Positions 15,609-25,053 are shown, counted from the first letter of the stretch. The stretch is 64,000 nt of DNA from Actinophytocola sp963825445 (GCA_963825445.1 CAWGTM010000020.1:744001-808000); one strand, 5' to 3'. The notes: a model not told the origin generated them from the sequence alone. Numbers and translations are program-made.

Positions 15609-16331
15609 GTGAAGACCGTCGCCATCTTCGGGGCCGGGCCCGCCACCGGCCTGTCCCTCGCCCGCCGCTTCGGCCGCGAGGGCCACCGAGTCGCCCTGGT
15701 CGCCCGCCGCCAGGAGAGCCTGGACGAGCTGGTCGCCGCCCTGCCGGACGTCGAGACCGCGACGTTCACGGCCGACCTGGTCGACCACGACCAGCTCGCC
15801 GGCGCGGTCGCGGCGATCGAGCGGCGGTTCGGCCACGTCGACGTGGCCGTGTACAGCCCCGGCGGGCTCGACCAGGAGCGCGTGGCCGTGCTCGACGTCG
15901 ACCCCGAGACGCTGCCCGGACAGCTCGGCCGGTCGCTGCTGACGCCGATCGCCCTGACCCGACTGCTGTTGCCGGGCATGCGGGAGCGCGGCGGCGGGGC
16001 GCTGCTGTTCGCCTCGGGCACGTCGGCCACCGAGCCGACCCCGCAGCTCGCCAACATCGGTGTCGCACTCGCCGGTCTGCGCAGCTACGTACGGTCCCTG
16101 AACGCCGTGGTCGCGGAGGACGGGGTGTACGTGGGTGTGGTCCACATCGGCGGGTTGATCCGACACAGCGCGGTGGAACGGCTGCTGGCCACCGACGCCG
16201 GCGCGCCGGCGTTCCCCGGGTTCGACATCGAGGCGATCAAGCGGATGATGATCGAGCCCGACGCCGTGGCCGACGTGTTCTGGGATCTCCAGCGCACGCG
16301 GGACCGCGCCGAGGAGACCATCGGCGTCTGA
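15609..16331 (+). CDS. SDR-fold protein lacking the YxxxK pair
   Basis: 240-residue Rossmann protein with the atypical cofactor motif GAGPATG at ~8-14 and SDR-like strand order. The catalytic Ser region (FASGTS) is present, but the expected Tyr-x3-Lys is missing (LANIGVALAGL stands there). It may be a non-classical reductase or a nucleotide-binding protein without SDR chemistry. GTG 15609 follows CGAGGAG. Probably controlled by the divergent TetR. Confidence 0.75.
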   Translation: MKTVAIFGAGPATGLSLARRFGREGHRVALVARRQESLDELVAALPDVETATFTADLVDHDQLAGAVAAIERRFGHVDVAVYSPGGLDQERVAVLDVDPETLPGQLGRSLLTPIALTRLLLPGMRERGGGALLFASGTSATEPTPQLANIGVALAGLRSYVRSLNAVVAEDGVYVGVVHIGGLIRHSAVERLLATDAGAPAFPGFDIEAIKRMMIEPDAVADVFWDLQRTRDRAEETIGV

Positions 16332-16952
16332 TCACCGGTCGACGATCGTGTCCCGCACGTGGGCCGCGTACTCCGCCGCGCGGACCTCGGTGGCCTCGCG
16401 GTAGCGGCTGATCCGGTCGGTCCACCGGGTACGGACCCCGAACGCCGCGTCCGCGAAACCCACGGCCGCGATCGCCTCGGCCAGTTCGTCGATCCGGTCC
16501 GGCGCGAACACCCGGACCGGGTCACCGACCGCCGTGGTGTGAGGTGACACGAAGAACTCGTCCGGCACGACCGTGCGGGCGTGCACGAGCGCGCCGACCG
16601 CGACACACGCACCCGCGCCGACCGTGCTCAGCTGCAGCACGGTCGCGCTCGCCGCGAGATACGCGCAGCGGTGCACGGTCGCGCCGAGGACAGTCGCATG
16701 TGGACCCACGAACACGTGGTCGGCCAACGACACCGGCGCGTCGGTCACCGCGGTCGCGCGCAGCACCGCGTTCTCCGAGACGATCGAGTAATCGCCCACG
16801 GAGATCCGCGCACCCTCGGCGTCCAGCACCGCGCCGTACATGATCCGCGCGTGGGCACCCACCCGGACGTCGCCGACCACGGTGGCGTTCGGCGCGACGT
16901 ACGCGGTCGGGTCGACCGTCGGCTCTGCTCCTCGGTGTCGGATCAGCATCAC
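16332..16952 (-). CDS. Left-handed beta-helix (gamma-carbonic anhydrase-like) protein
   Basis: 206 residues with repeated hexapeptide turns (PNATVVG, HARIMYG, GPHATVLGA, GAGACVAVGALV) typical of LbH trimers. One of the three gamma-carbonic anhydrase zinc histidines may be GPHATV; the full set is not convincing, so acyltransferase-like or structural roles are possible. GTG 16952 or the adjacent ATG 16949 could start it. It is divergent from the SPOUT gene. Confidence 0.7.
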   Translation of the reverse strand: MMLIRHRGAEPTVDPTAYVAPNATVVGDVRVGAHARIMYGAVLDAEGARISVGDYSIVSENAVLRATAVTDAPVSLADHVFVGPHATVLGATVHRCAYLAASATVLQLSTVGAGACVAVGALVHARTVVPDEFFVSPHTTAVGDPVRVFAPDRIDELAEAIAAVGFADAAFGVRTRWTDRISRYREATEVRAAEYAAHVRDTIVDR

Positions 16953-17100
16953 TCGATGGTTGTCCGGTTCCCGCGGTGTCGCTGGCGGGAATCGGCCGTG
17001 GGGTTGGCGGTATCCTGACGGGGACAGCTTCGTCGTCGATGGCTCCGGCGTGCCGCGAAACGCCGCCTCTCATGATCGAAGGGACCTCCCGGGTCGCGGC

Positions 17101-17625
17101 GTGACCGCGCCCGAACCGATGTGGGTGCGTACCCGGGCCGAGCTGCGTGGCAAGCGCAGGCGGCGTGCGCACTCCTGCCTGAACCACCTGATCGTCGCGC
17201 CGCTCTGGCCGAAGTACGGCGTCAACCTCGGCACCCTGCTGCGTACCTGCGACGCCGTGGGTGCGTGCCTGGCCGTGCCACGCAGGCCGTGGGTGCCCGA
17301 CGCGCTCGACCGGGGCAACACCCTGCGCAAACCGTCGTGCGTGCACTGGGTCAACCAGCCGTTGGACTGGCTCGCCGCCCAGCGCCGGTCGGGCACCGAC
17401 GTGATCGGTGTCGAGCTGACCGACGAGTCGATCCGCCTGGTGGAGCTGCGGCCCGCGACCGGACGCACGGTCGTGGTGCTCGGCCACGAGTCCGACGGCA
17501 TCCCGGTGGCGGCCACCGCGTTGCTGAGTCGTGCGGTGGAGATCCCGATGCTCGGCACCGGGCTCAGCCTCAACGTTGCGGTGTCCGGATCGCTGGTCGC
17601 CTACAAGTTGGCCGGGCTCGTCTGA
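17101..17625 (+). CDS. SPOUT (TrmH-like) RNA methyltransferase
   Basis: 174-residue SAM-dependent RNA 2'-O-methyltransferase. The three SPOUT trefoil-knot motifs are visible: NLGTLLRTCDA, VVVLGHESDGIP and IPMLGTGLSLNVAVSGSLVAY. It lacks an N-terminal substrate-binding domain, so a tRNA target is likelier than rRNA, but the nucleotide is not predictable. GTG 17101 is an inferred start (ATG 17119 also possible). Its 3' end overlaps add by 25 bp. Confidence 0.85.
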   Translation: MTAPEPMWVRTRAELRGKRRRRAHSCLNHLIVAPLWPKYGVNLGTLLRTCDAVGACLAVPRRPWVPDALDRGNTLRKPSCVHWVNQPLDWLAAQRRSGTDVIGVELTDESIRLVELRPATGRTVVVLGHESDGIPVAATALLSRAVEIPMLGTGLSLNVAVSGSLVAYKLAGLV

Positions 17626-18635
17626 CCTTGTTCGGCGGCGTCGATCGCGCCCAGCAGCTCCGATTTCAGTTCGGCGGGGCAGAACGCCGCGTGGACGCCG
17701 GCCCGCGACAGGTCGGCCAGATCGCCGCGGCTCAGCCCGAATTCCTCGTGGCACAGCAGGTACTCCCGGTTGAGGTCGGTATGGAACATGCCGGGGTCGT
17801 CGGTGGCCAGCGTGACCGGCACACCGGCGTCCAGGAGCCTGGGTAACGGGTGTTCGGCGAGGGTGGCGACGGCTCTGGTGCGGATGTTCGAGCTGGGGCA
17901 GACCTCCACCGGGATGCCCTCGGCGGCCAGGTGTGCCACCAGTTTCGGGTCGGCGACCGCGCTGGTGCCGTGTCCGATCCGCTCGGCGCCCAGGTTGGTG
18001 AGCGCCGACCAGATCGACTCGGGGCCGGTGGTCTCGCCGGCGTGCGGCACCAGATGGAGTCCGCCGTCGCGGGCCAGGTCGAACGCGTCGCGGTAGCGTT
18101 CGCGAGGCACGCCGGCCTCGTTGCCGCCGAGGCCGAAGCCGACCGTGCCCTCCGGGCGGTGCTCCAGCACCCACTCGGCCGTGGCCATGCCGTGCCGGTA
18201 GCCGAGTGAGCCGGCGATGTCGAAGACCCAGGCGAGTTCGACGCCGTGGCGCTCGCGGACCAGCGCGCGGCCGGCCGTGAGCGCTGCGGCCAGTTCGTCG
18301 GCCGGGATGCCGAGTAACACGTGGGGCACCGGCGTGACCGTGACCTCCGCGTAGCGCACGTTGTTGCGGGCGAGATCCGCGCCGAGCCCGTCGACCAGCG
18401 CGGTGATGTCGGCGCCGGTGGTGAGCAGGCTCGACACCTGCACGTACACCTCGATGAAGTGCGCGAAGTCGGTGAACTCGTAGAACTTCCGCAGTTCCTC
18501 GCGGTCGGTCGGCACGGTGCCGCCGGGATGGCGCCTGGCCAGTTCCAGCACGGTGTCCAGCGATGCCGATCCGACCAGGTGGAGATGGAGTTCGACCTTG
18601 GGCAGGTTCTCGATGAAGTCACGCACAAGGGCCAT
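17601..18635 (-). CDS. add: Adenosine deaminase
   Basis: 344-residue zinc hydrolase converting adenosine to inosine (purine salvage). Metal and catalytic residues are visible: HLHLVG at the N-terminus (usually HxH-L-D/E-G), HAGET, RIGHGT and LATDDPGMF. ATG 18635 is preferred; GTG 18650 would add five residues without a ribosome site. A copy of the dispersed CACCGACAGTT word sits immediately upstream. It converges on the SPOUT gene. Confidence 0.92.
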   Translation of the reverse strand: MALVRDFIENLPKVELHLHLVGSASLDTVLELARRHPGGTVPTDREELRKFYEFTDFAHFIEVYVQVSSLLTTGADITALVDGLGADLARNNVRYAEVTVTPVPHVLLGIPADELAAALTAGRALVRERHGVELAWVFDIAGSLGYRHGMATAEWVLEHRPEGTVGFGLGGNEAGVPRERYRDAFDLARDGGLHLVPHAGETTGPESIWSALTNLGAERIGHGTSAVADPKLVAHLAAEGIPVEVCPSSNIRTRAVATLAEHPLPRLLDAGVPVTLATDDPGMFHTDLNREYLLCHEEFGLSRGDLADLSRAGVHAAFCPAELKSELLGAIDAAEQGQTSPANL

Positions 18636-18647
18636 GATGCCCGGCGG

Positions 18648-18662
18648 CACCGACAGTTTTGG
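18648..18662 (+). repeat. CACCGACAGTTCCGG-family word
   Basis: CACCGACAGTTTTGG lies directly upstream of add; one of about eight copies in the gaps of this window. Confidence 0.7.
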
Positions 18663-18776
18663 ATAACGAAGTACGGGGCCCGTTCGGTAGGTCTTCCACT
18701 AACGGGACATCTGCGTTCAGATTGTCACACTTTCATCCCTGCAGAGCAGCATTCCGGCGGCAGTGCCGCGCGGATC

Positions 18777-19036
18777 GTGTTCAACGGGTTCGCCCGCTCT
18801 CACTGGGGATCCCGCAACTACACGAGCGCGAACACCTGTGCGGCGAACAATCCCGAGACACCGCAGGCGGCCTGCGGCAGCGGCTACAAGGTGATCGACT
18901 GGGCGGCGCTCGGCAGCGCCGGCGCCACGTATCTGTTGTACCGCGACGGAACCAACTGTGTCGCCACCATCAAGCACACGTCGATCGGCACGGCCTCGGC
19001 CACTCCTACACCAGCCCGTTCGAGCACTGCGGCTGA
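18777..19036 (+). pseudogene. Remnant of a SapA-like secreted protein
   Basis: The frame from 18777 reads as the middle of a spore-associated-protein-A-like secreted protein (AACGSGYKVIDWAALG, TYLLYRDGTNCVATIKHTS). There is no signal peptide or ribosome site, and the conserved region after TSIGTASAT is missing. A plausible family C-terminus (SYTSPFEHCG, stop 19034-19036) follows in the +1 frame. This looks like an internal deletion plus loss of the 5' end. Not expected to be functional. Confidence 0.55.
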
Positions 19037-19209
19037 GCCCGCGCGCCCTCGGTACCGCGGCGCCGGGGGCGCGGCAGGGTAGCCGACACCACCGACAGTC
19101 TCCCCGTCCTCCGGCTGCCGTCACGCCGGCTTTTCCACAGCCCCGCCAGCTGTCCACAGCAACCCGAGTTGATCTTCACGTCACCGCGCCGACGCGCATC
19201 GTTGACGGC

Positions 19210-20247
19210 ATGACCCCGACCTCACCCCCCATCGCGTCCCTTCACCTCAGCAGGCCGGCCGAATTCCTGGCGGGCATCCCCGGTCTGCTGGGCTTCCCGC
19301 CGGTCGACTCACTGGTGCTGATCACGCTCACCATGGACCCGGACCTGACCATCGGCACCGCGATGCGGGCCGACCTGCCACCGTCCTGGGACGAGTCGGA
19401 CCTGATCGACCAACTCTGTTGTGCGGTCACGAACAACGACCCGTTCGCCGTGGTGGCCGCGGTGGTGGGCGGCGACCGCGATGGCGAGGACGATCTGCCG
19501 AACCGCCAGCTGGTCGAGACCCTGGCCGGCGTTCTCCAGGACGAGGGCGTCCCCGTGGCACACGCACTGTGGGCGCCGTCGGTGGAGCAGGGCGCCCCGT
19601 GGCTCTGCTACGCGCACGACACCTGCCGGGGCGAGATCCCCGACCCGAGGAGTTCACCGCTCGCGGCCCTGGCGGTGGCCCTGGGCAGAAGAACCTATGC
19701 CGATCGTGCCGACCTGGTCGCCCAACTGGCCCCCGATCCACCCGACGTCCTGGCCCGCCGCGAACACCTGCTGACCACCCACACCCCACCCGAGGACAAC
19801 GAGTCCCTCGGCCGAGAACTGGCCTTCCTGCACGACACGATCATCTCCACGGGAGACCACGCCCCACACCCGTCCGACCTGGACGACGAACGCATAGCCC
19901 GGCTGGGCGCCGCCCTGTCCCATGGCCGAGTACGGGACGAGTGCCTGGCCCTGGCGCTGACCAACCATGCCGACGCGGCAGAACACCTGTGGCTGGCCCT
20001 GACCAGAGCCCTGCCCCCACCCGAACGAGCCGAACCGGCGTGCCTGCTGGGCGTGGCCGCCTACCTGAGGGGCGACGGTGCCCTGGCCAACGTGGCACTG
20101 GACGTAGCCCTGAAAGCCAACCCGGCCCACAACTTGTCGGCGATGCTCCAACAGGCAGTGGACGTGGGCACGGCCCCCACCGCCCTGCGCCTGATGCTGA
20201 TCGACAGCATCGCGCGAGGCTTCACCCCCAGATCCCAACCGACCTGA
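19210..20247 (+). CDS. DUF4192 family protein
   Basis: 345-residue actinobacterial protein with the DUF4192 opening (LHLSRPAEFLAGIPGLLGFPP, DSLVLITL) and C-terminal region (CLLGVAAYLRGDGALANVALDVAL). No signal peptide or membrane helix, so probably cytosolic; function unknown. ATG 19210 gives the canonical N-terminus. It stands alone, converging on galE. Confidence 0.88.
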   Translation: MTPTSPPIASLHLSRPAEFLAGIPGLLGFPPVDSLVLITLTMDPDLTIGTAMRADLPPSWDESDLIDQLCCAVTNNDPFAVVAAVVGGDRDGEDDLPNRQLVETLAGVLQDEGVPVAHALWAPSVEQGAPWLCYAHDTCRGEIPDPRSSPLAALAVALGRRTYADRADLVAQLAPDPPDVLARREHLLTTHTPPEDNESLGRELAFLHDTIISTGDHAPHPSDLDDERIARLGAALSHGRVRDECLALALTNHADAAEHLWLALTRALPPPERAEPACLLGVAAYLRGDGALANVALDVALKANPAHNLSAMLQQAVDVGTAPTALRLMLIDSIARGFTPRSQPT

Positions 20248-20693
20248 CCGCACCCCGCCGAAGCGAACACAGAAGGAACCGATCACGGAGAAGGAGCCCG
20301 GAACCAGACGAACGGGCACGGATCCACAGTGGACACACGCGTGCGCTGGCCGTGTCTTACTCGGCAACACCGAACGTGCTCACCCAGCAGAATCCTGGCG
20401 CCTCAGCCCAACGGTCCGGCCACCCACTCAACCTGGCAACCCTCGACCCACCAACCGGAGCCATTCACATCAACAGGCGAGTGGGGCTGTTCGTCACACC
20501 GTCAGCAGTCTCCGCGCCAGACCAATCCCAACCGTCCGGCCCTTCAGTGGCGCACCCGCCTCGACCGAGTCGGCCCATCCCAGTTGGGCCAAGCCAACCC
20601 AGCACACGTGCTTTGCCACCTGCCAGCGGGGAGCGGCCCTGGGCCGGCGCGACGTGCGCCGACCGGGTCAGTGTTTCACCGAGTGAAAGGAGG
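20248..20693. other. Gap between DUF4192 and galE, no gene seen
   Basis: 446 bp between convergent genes. No coding signal, strong hairpin or phased array was found; the sequence is C-rich and its open frames have atypical codon use. Confidence 0.5.
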
Positions 20694-21657
20694 TCAGACG
20701 GCCGCGCGGCCGCGGGTGAACTCCCACGCGTCACGGACGATGGTTTCCAGGTCCACCAGTTCGGGCTTCCACCCGAGTTCGTCCCTGGCGCGGTCGCTCG
20801 CCGCCACCAGGGCGGGCGGGTCGCCGGGGCGGCGGTCCTTGATCTCGGCCGGGATGGGGTGTCCGGTGACCCGACGGCAGGTCTCGATCACCTCGCGGAC
20901 CGAGAAACCGGTGCCGGAGCCCAGATTGTAGACCCGGTGCTCGTCGGGGACGGGCGTGTTCGAGGGCGAGCACGTGGGCCTCGGCCAGGTCGGCGACGTG
21001 GATGTAGTCGCGGACGCACGTGCCGTCGGCGGTGGGGTAGTCCTCGCCGTAGACGTCGATGCTGTCGCGCTGCCCGAGGGCCACTCGCAGCACCAGCGGG
21101 ATCAGGTGGGTCTCGACCACGTGCCGCTCGCCGTACCCGTCCCAGGCGCCGGCGACGTTGAAGTACCGCAGGGACACGGCGGCCAGGCCGTGGGCGGTGG
21201 CATAGGAGGTGATGGCGTGGTCGATGGCGAGCTTGGTGGCGCCGTAGGTGTTGGTGGGGCTAGTGGGCGCCGACTCCGGGATCGGCACGGTCTCCGCCTC
21301 GCCGTACACGGCGGCCGTGGAGGAGAAGACCAGACGTGGAGTGGCGGTCGCGTGGACCGCCTCGAGCAACCGAAGTGAGGTGAGCACATTGCCCGACCAG
21401 TACTTGCCCGGCTCCCGCATCGACTCGGCCACCAGGGACTTGGCCGCGAAGTGCAGGACGCCGTCGAAGCCCTCGGACAGCACCGGCTCGGCCGCGTCGG
21501 CCAGGTCGGCCTCGACGAACCGGCAACCGTCCGGCACGGCGTCCGCGTGGCCGGTGGACAGGTCGTCCAGCACCACGACCTCGTGGCCGGCCTTGTGCAG
21601 CCTGGCCGCGCACACACTGCCGACATATCCGGCCCCGCCCGTCACGAGCAGCTTCAC
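20694..21657 (-). pseudogene. galE: UDP-glucose 4-epimerase with an apparent frameshift
   Basis: Leloir-pathway epimerase. From ATG 21657 the first ~235 codons are intact: NAD motif GGAGYVGS, STAAVYGE, and Tyr-x3-Lys in NTYGATK. After LALEHA (near 20950) the frame shifts; the missing C-terminus (PDEHRVYNLGSGTGFSVREV ... AWEFTRGRAAV) continues in the next frame to the stop at 20694. The span is 964 bp, one base over a multiple of three, consistent with one extra C in a C-rich run. Either a sequencing error or a real lesion. galK lies upstream in the same direction. Confidence 0.85.
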
Positions 21658-21689
21658 CGCGGTCCTCGCTTCCTCAACAGAAAAGGTGG

Positions 21690-22910
21690 TCAGTTGTCGC
21701 GGCCTGCGCCCGGCGAGGGCACCGCCGTGAACAGTCCGGGGCTCGCCAGTCCCCGGTCGGCGAACGCCGCGCGTACGTGGTCGCCGATGCGCTCCCGGTC
21801 GGCCGCCGGCACCAGCGCGATGGCCGAGCCGCCGAAGCCGCCGCCGGTCATCCTCGCACCGAGCGCACCCGCCTCGAGAGCGGCGTCCACGGCGACGTCC
21901 AGTTCCAGGCAGGACACCTGGTAGTCGTCGCGGAGGCTGGTGTGGGAGCCGGTGAGCAGGTCGCCGATCTCGCCGATGCGTCCGGCGCGCAGCCGTTCGA
22001 CCGTGCCGAGCACGCGGTCGTTCTCGGTGACCACGTGACGCACGAGCGGGCGGAGATCCTCGGGGAGCCGCGCGAGCGTGTCGGCCAGGCCGGCCGCGTC
22101 GACGTCACGCAACGCGGGCACGCCGAGCAGTTCGGCGGCGCGTTCGCAGCCCGCGCGGCGCTCGCCGTAGCCGGACTCGGCGTGGGAGTGCTTGGCGCGG
22201 GTGTCGATCACCAGCACGTTGAGGTCGGCCGCCTCGGCGTCGAACGGCACCTGCTCCAGCTCGCCGGAGCGGACGTCGAGGAACAGCACGTGGGAGCGCA
22301 CGCACGACAGCGACGCCGTCTGGTCGAGCAGACCGGTGGGCACGCCGACGAAGTCGTTCTCGGACCGCTGCACCCAGCGGGCGATGGTGGCGCGGCTCGG
22401 CGCGTCCTGGTCGTCCAGTTCGACACCGGAGAGCCCGAGCAATGCGAGCGCCGTCGCGCACTGCAACGCATGAGAGGAGGACAACCCGGCACCTGCCGGC
22501 ACGTCGCCGGCCACCACCAGGTCGGCACCCGTGGCGAAACCCTCGTCGCGCAGCACCCAGGCGACCCCGGACGGGTAGGCCGCCCAGCCGTCGACCGTGC
22601 GGGGCGCCAGGTCGGCCAGCGCGACCGGGGCGGCCTGCTGCGGGCGGCCGTCGTCGCCGACCGTGGTGACCGACAGGAGGCCGTCGGTGCGGGCCGAGGC
22701 CGCCACGGCGATCCGGAAGGGGAGTGCGAAGGGCAGTACGAAGCCGTCGTTGTAGTCGGTGTGCTCGCCGATCAGGTTGACCCGGCCCGGCGCCGACCAG
22801 ACGCCGGCGGGCGCGCGGCCGTGGACGCCGTGGAACTCGGAGGCGGCGCGCCCGGCCACGCCCAGGAAGGAGCCGTGCGGGGACGACCCGCGTTCACCAG
22901 TTGTCGTCAC
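21690..22910 (-). CDS. galK: Galactokinase
   Basis: 406-residue GHMP kinase phosphorylating galactose at C1. The galactokinase signature GRVNLIGEHTDYNDGF is near the N-terminus, the ATP-binding motif PAGAGLSSSHAL in the middle and GGGFGGSAIAL near the C-terminus. GTG 22910 lies 14 bp after the ideR stop. An ideR-galK-galE transcription unit is probable from direction and spacing. Confidence 0.93.
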   Translation of the reverse strand: MTTTGERGSSPHGSFLGVAGRAASEFHGVHGRAPAGVWSAPGRVNLIGEHTDYNDGFVLPFALPFRIAVAASARTDGLLSVTTVGDDGRPQQAAPVALADLAPRTVDGWAAYPSGVAWVLRDEGFATGADLVVAGDVPAGAGLSSSHALQCATALALLGLSGVELDDQDAPSRATIARWVQRSENDFVGVPTGLLDQTASLSCVRSHVLFLDVRSGELEQVPFDAEAADLNVLVIDTRAKHSHAESGYGERRAGCERAAELLGVPALRDVDAAGLADTLARLPEDLRPLVRHVVTENDRVLGTVERLRAGRIGEIGDLLTGSHTSLRDDYQVSCLELDVAVDAALEAGALGARMTGGGFGGSAIALVPAADRERIGDHVRAAFADRGLASPGLFTAVPSPGAGRDN

Positions 22911-22924
22911 GTGTCTGGGAGCCG

Positions 22925-23620
22925 TCACTTGGCCTTGGCGAGCACTGCGTGCAGCACCGTGGGGGCGACCTGGGCGGAGCTGTGTTCGCCGCTGACCTCG
23001 ATGGCGTTGCCGTCGCCCTTGGACGGTCCCACGTGGACGGTCTGGCCGGGGATGACACCGACGGCCTTGAGCTCGGCCATCAGGTCGGGGTCGAGCTGGA
23101 CGTGCTCGGCGATGCGGCGGATCTCCACCTTGCCGCCGCCGCGCCTGGCCACGTCGTCGACCCGCACCAGGTCGGCCTCGACCGGCGGGGCGGGCTCGCC
23201 CTCGCCCAGCTTGTCGAGCCCGGGGATGGGGTTGCCGTAGGGGGAGGTGGTGGGGTTGCCGAGCAGCTTCACCAGCTTGCGCTCGACCGCCTCGCTCATC
23301 ACGTGCTCCCAGCGGCAGGCCTCGCTGTGGACGTGCTCCCATTCCAGGCCGATCACGTCGACCAGCAGCCGCTCGGCCAACCGGTGCTTGCGCATGACCG
23401 TGACGGCGAGCGCACGCCCGTGGTCGGTCAGCTCGAGGTGGCGGTCGCCGGCCACGATGACCAGACCGTCGCGCTCCATCCGGCCGACCGTCTGGCTCAC
23501 GGTGGGGCCGCTCTGGCCGAGTCGTTCGGCGATGCGGGCGCGCAGGGGGGTGACACCTTCCTCCTCAAGTTCGTAGATCGTCTTGAGGTACATCTCAGTG
23601 GTGTCGATGAGCTCGTTCAC
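22925..23620 (-). CDS. ideR: Iron-dependent repressor IdeR (DtxR family)
   Basis: 231-residue metalloregulator. It opens VNELIDTTEMYLKTIYELEE and has the DtxR winged helix (ARIAERLGQSGPTVSQTVGRM). Metal ligands are in MRKHRLAERL and CRWEHVMSE, and there is a C-terminal SH3-like FeoA domain after a proline-rich linker. It matches mycobacterial IdeR more closely than MntR and represses iron uptake when Fe(II) is bound. GTG 23620 follows GGGGAG and gives the canonical start. In mycobacteria it neighbours sigB; here ~9 kb separates them. Confidence 0.93.
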   Translation of the reverse strand: MNELIDTTEMYLKTIYELEEEGVTPLRARIAERLGQSGPTVSQTVGRMERDGLVIVAGDRHLELTDHGRALAVTVMRKHRLAERLLVDVIGLEWEHVHSEACRWEHVMSEAVERKLVKLLGNPTTSPYGNPIPGLDKLGEGEPAPPVEADLVRVDDVARRGGGKVEIRRIAEHVQLDPDLMAELKAVGVIPGQTVHVGPSKGDGNAIEVSGEHSSAQVAPTVLHAVLAKAK

Positions 23621-23821
23621 GCCGCTCTCCCCTTCGGTCACTGCTTGTCACGAGGGTGCGCGCGCTCCCACAATGCGCCGGCGAGACGAGTTGCCCTGGG
23701 CCTCAAGCCGTATCACGTCGCTACGCGTTCTCCTCACGACCATCCTAGTCTCTCACCCCGGTGGAGCAGTGCCGTGGTCGCGCAGGGTGAGCAGGTGGCT
23801 CGGATGGGGAAGAATGGTCAG

Positions 23822-24979
23822 GTGAACTCACCGCTCGTCTCGTGCGCCGCACTCGCCGAAGCCCTGGCCGGACCCACCGTCCCCGTCCTGTTGGACGTGC
23901 GCTGGCGGCTGGGCGGCCCGCCCGGGCGGCTCGACTACGACCGCGCGCACCTGCCCGGTGCCGTCTACGTCGACCTCGACACCGACCTGGCGGCCGAGCC
24001 TGGCGCGGGCGGCCGGCATCCGCTGCCCGACCCGGCCGACCTGCAGAGCGTGCTGCGCGCGGCCGGCGTCCGGTCCGATTCCTTCGTGGTGGTCTACGAC
24101 GACGACAACGGCTCGATCGCCGCCCGCGCCTGGTGGCTCCTGCGGTGGGCCGGCCACACCCGGGTCGCGGTGCTCGACGGCGGCTTCAGGGCCTGGACCG
24201 CCAAGGGTCTGCCGGTCACGGCGGAGGTGCCGCGGCCGGCGCCGGGTGACCTCGTCGTGCGCCCGGGTGCCATGCCGGTGGTGGACGCCGACGGTGCCGC
24301 CGAGCTGGCCAGGACCGGCGTCCTGATCGACGCGAGGGCTCCCGAGCGCTACCGGGGTGAGGTGGAACCGATCGACCCCCGCGCCGGCCACGTCCCCGGC
24401 GCGATCAACGCACCCTTCGCGGCCCACGTGGACGCGGACGGCCACTGGCGCCCGGCCACCGAGCTGGCCGAACGCTTCGCCGCACTCGGCATCCCGGCTG
24501 GCGCGGAGGGCGCTGGCGGCAGAGGCCATGACGCGACCGCCGCCGCCGTCGGCGGCGCGGCTTTGGGGGATGCCGGCGAGACCAGTCGCGCCGCGGCTGG
24601 TCTGAGCGGTGCTCCCCTGGGCACAGGAGTCGCCGACCCTTCCGGGGGTGTCGAGGAAACGAGCGGCGCGGCAGATGGTCTTGCTGCTGCGGGCACCGGG
24701 GCGGCCGACCCGACTTCCGCGGGTCCCGAGGAAGCGAGTGCCGCGGCTGATGCTTCCGCGGGTGCGGCTGGCACTGGCGGGGTTGGTGCTGCTGGCGGCG
24801 GAGAGTCCCGGGTCGGGGCCTACTGCGGGTCCGGGGTCACCGCGACCTCTGTCCTGCTCGCGCTCGAAGTCGCGGGAGTGACCAGCGCGGACAACCCCGG
24901 CGTGCTCTACGCCGGCTCCTGGTCCCACTGGTCGGCCGATCCCGACCGCCCCGCCGCCACGGGACCCGAGCCGCAGTGA
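23822..24979 (+). CDS. Sulfurtransferase (tandem rhodanese) with repeat insertion
   Basis: 385-residue thiosulfate/3-mercaptopyruvate-type sulfurtransferase. The inactive rhodanese domain 1 (~1-130) precedes domain 2, whose catalytic loop is YCGSGVTA near the C-terminus. About 100 Ala/Gly/Glu-rich residues (~226-330) interrupt domain 2 just before the active-site loop; they are three ~25-residue repeats of the form E-(T/A)-S-x-A-A ... G-T-G-x-A-D-P. Family members are usually ~280 residues without this insert. GTG 23822 is chosen; ATG 23804 is an alternative. Confidence 0.85.
   Translation: MNSPLVSCAALAEALAGPTVPVLLDVRWRLGGPPGRLDYDRAHLPGAVYVDLDTDLAAEPGAGGRHPLPDPADLQSVLRAAGVRSDSFVVVYDDDNGSIAARAWWLLRWAGHTRVAVLDGGFRAWTAKGLPVTAEVPRPAPGDLVVRPGAMPVVDADGAAELARTGVLIDARAPERYRGEVEPIDPRAGHVPGAINAPFAAHVDADGHWRPATELAERFAALGIPAGAEGAGGRGHDATAAAVGGAALGDAGETSRAAAGLSGAPLGTGVADPSGGVEETSGAADGLAAAGTGAADPTSAGPEEASAAADASAGAAGTGGVGAAGGGESRVGAYCGSGVTATSVLLALEVAGVTSADNPGVLYAGSWSHWSADPDRPAATGPEPQ
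24578..24808 (+). repeat. Three in-frame 75-78-bp repeats inside the sulfurtransferase
   Basis: Copies begin at 24578, 24656 and 24731 (ETSRAAAGL, ETSGAADGL, EASAAADAS) and keep frame while diverging in sequence. Confidence 0.75.
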
Positions 24980-24983
24980 AGAC

Positions 24984-24991
24984 TGTATACA
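24984..24991. promoter_or_regulatory. TGTATACA palindrome before acuC
   Basis: A perfect 8-bp palindrome in an AT-rich patch (GTATACAAAATGG) 63 bp upstream of the deacetylase gene. The core resembles GntR-type operators; no such regulator gene is nearby, so this is tentative. Confidence 0.3.
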
Positions 24992-25053
24992 AAATGGTGA
25001 TCTGCGGCTCAGCGAGCAGGGCCGTGGTCCGGTTCTGCGGATAGGGTCGGTCC

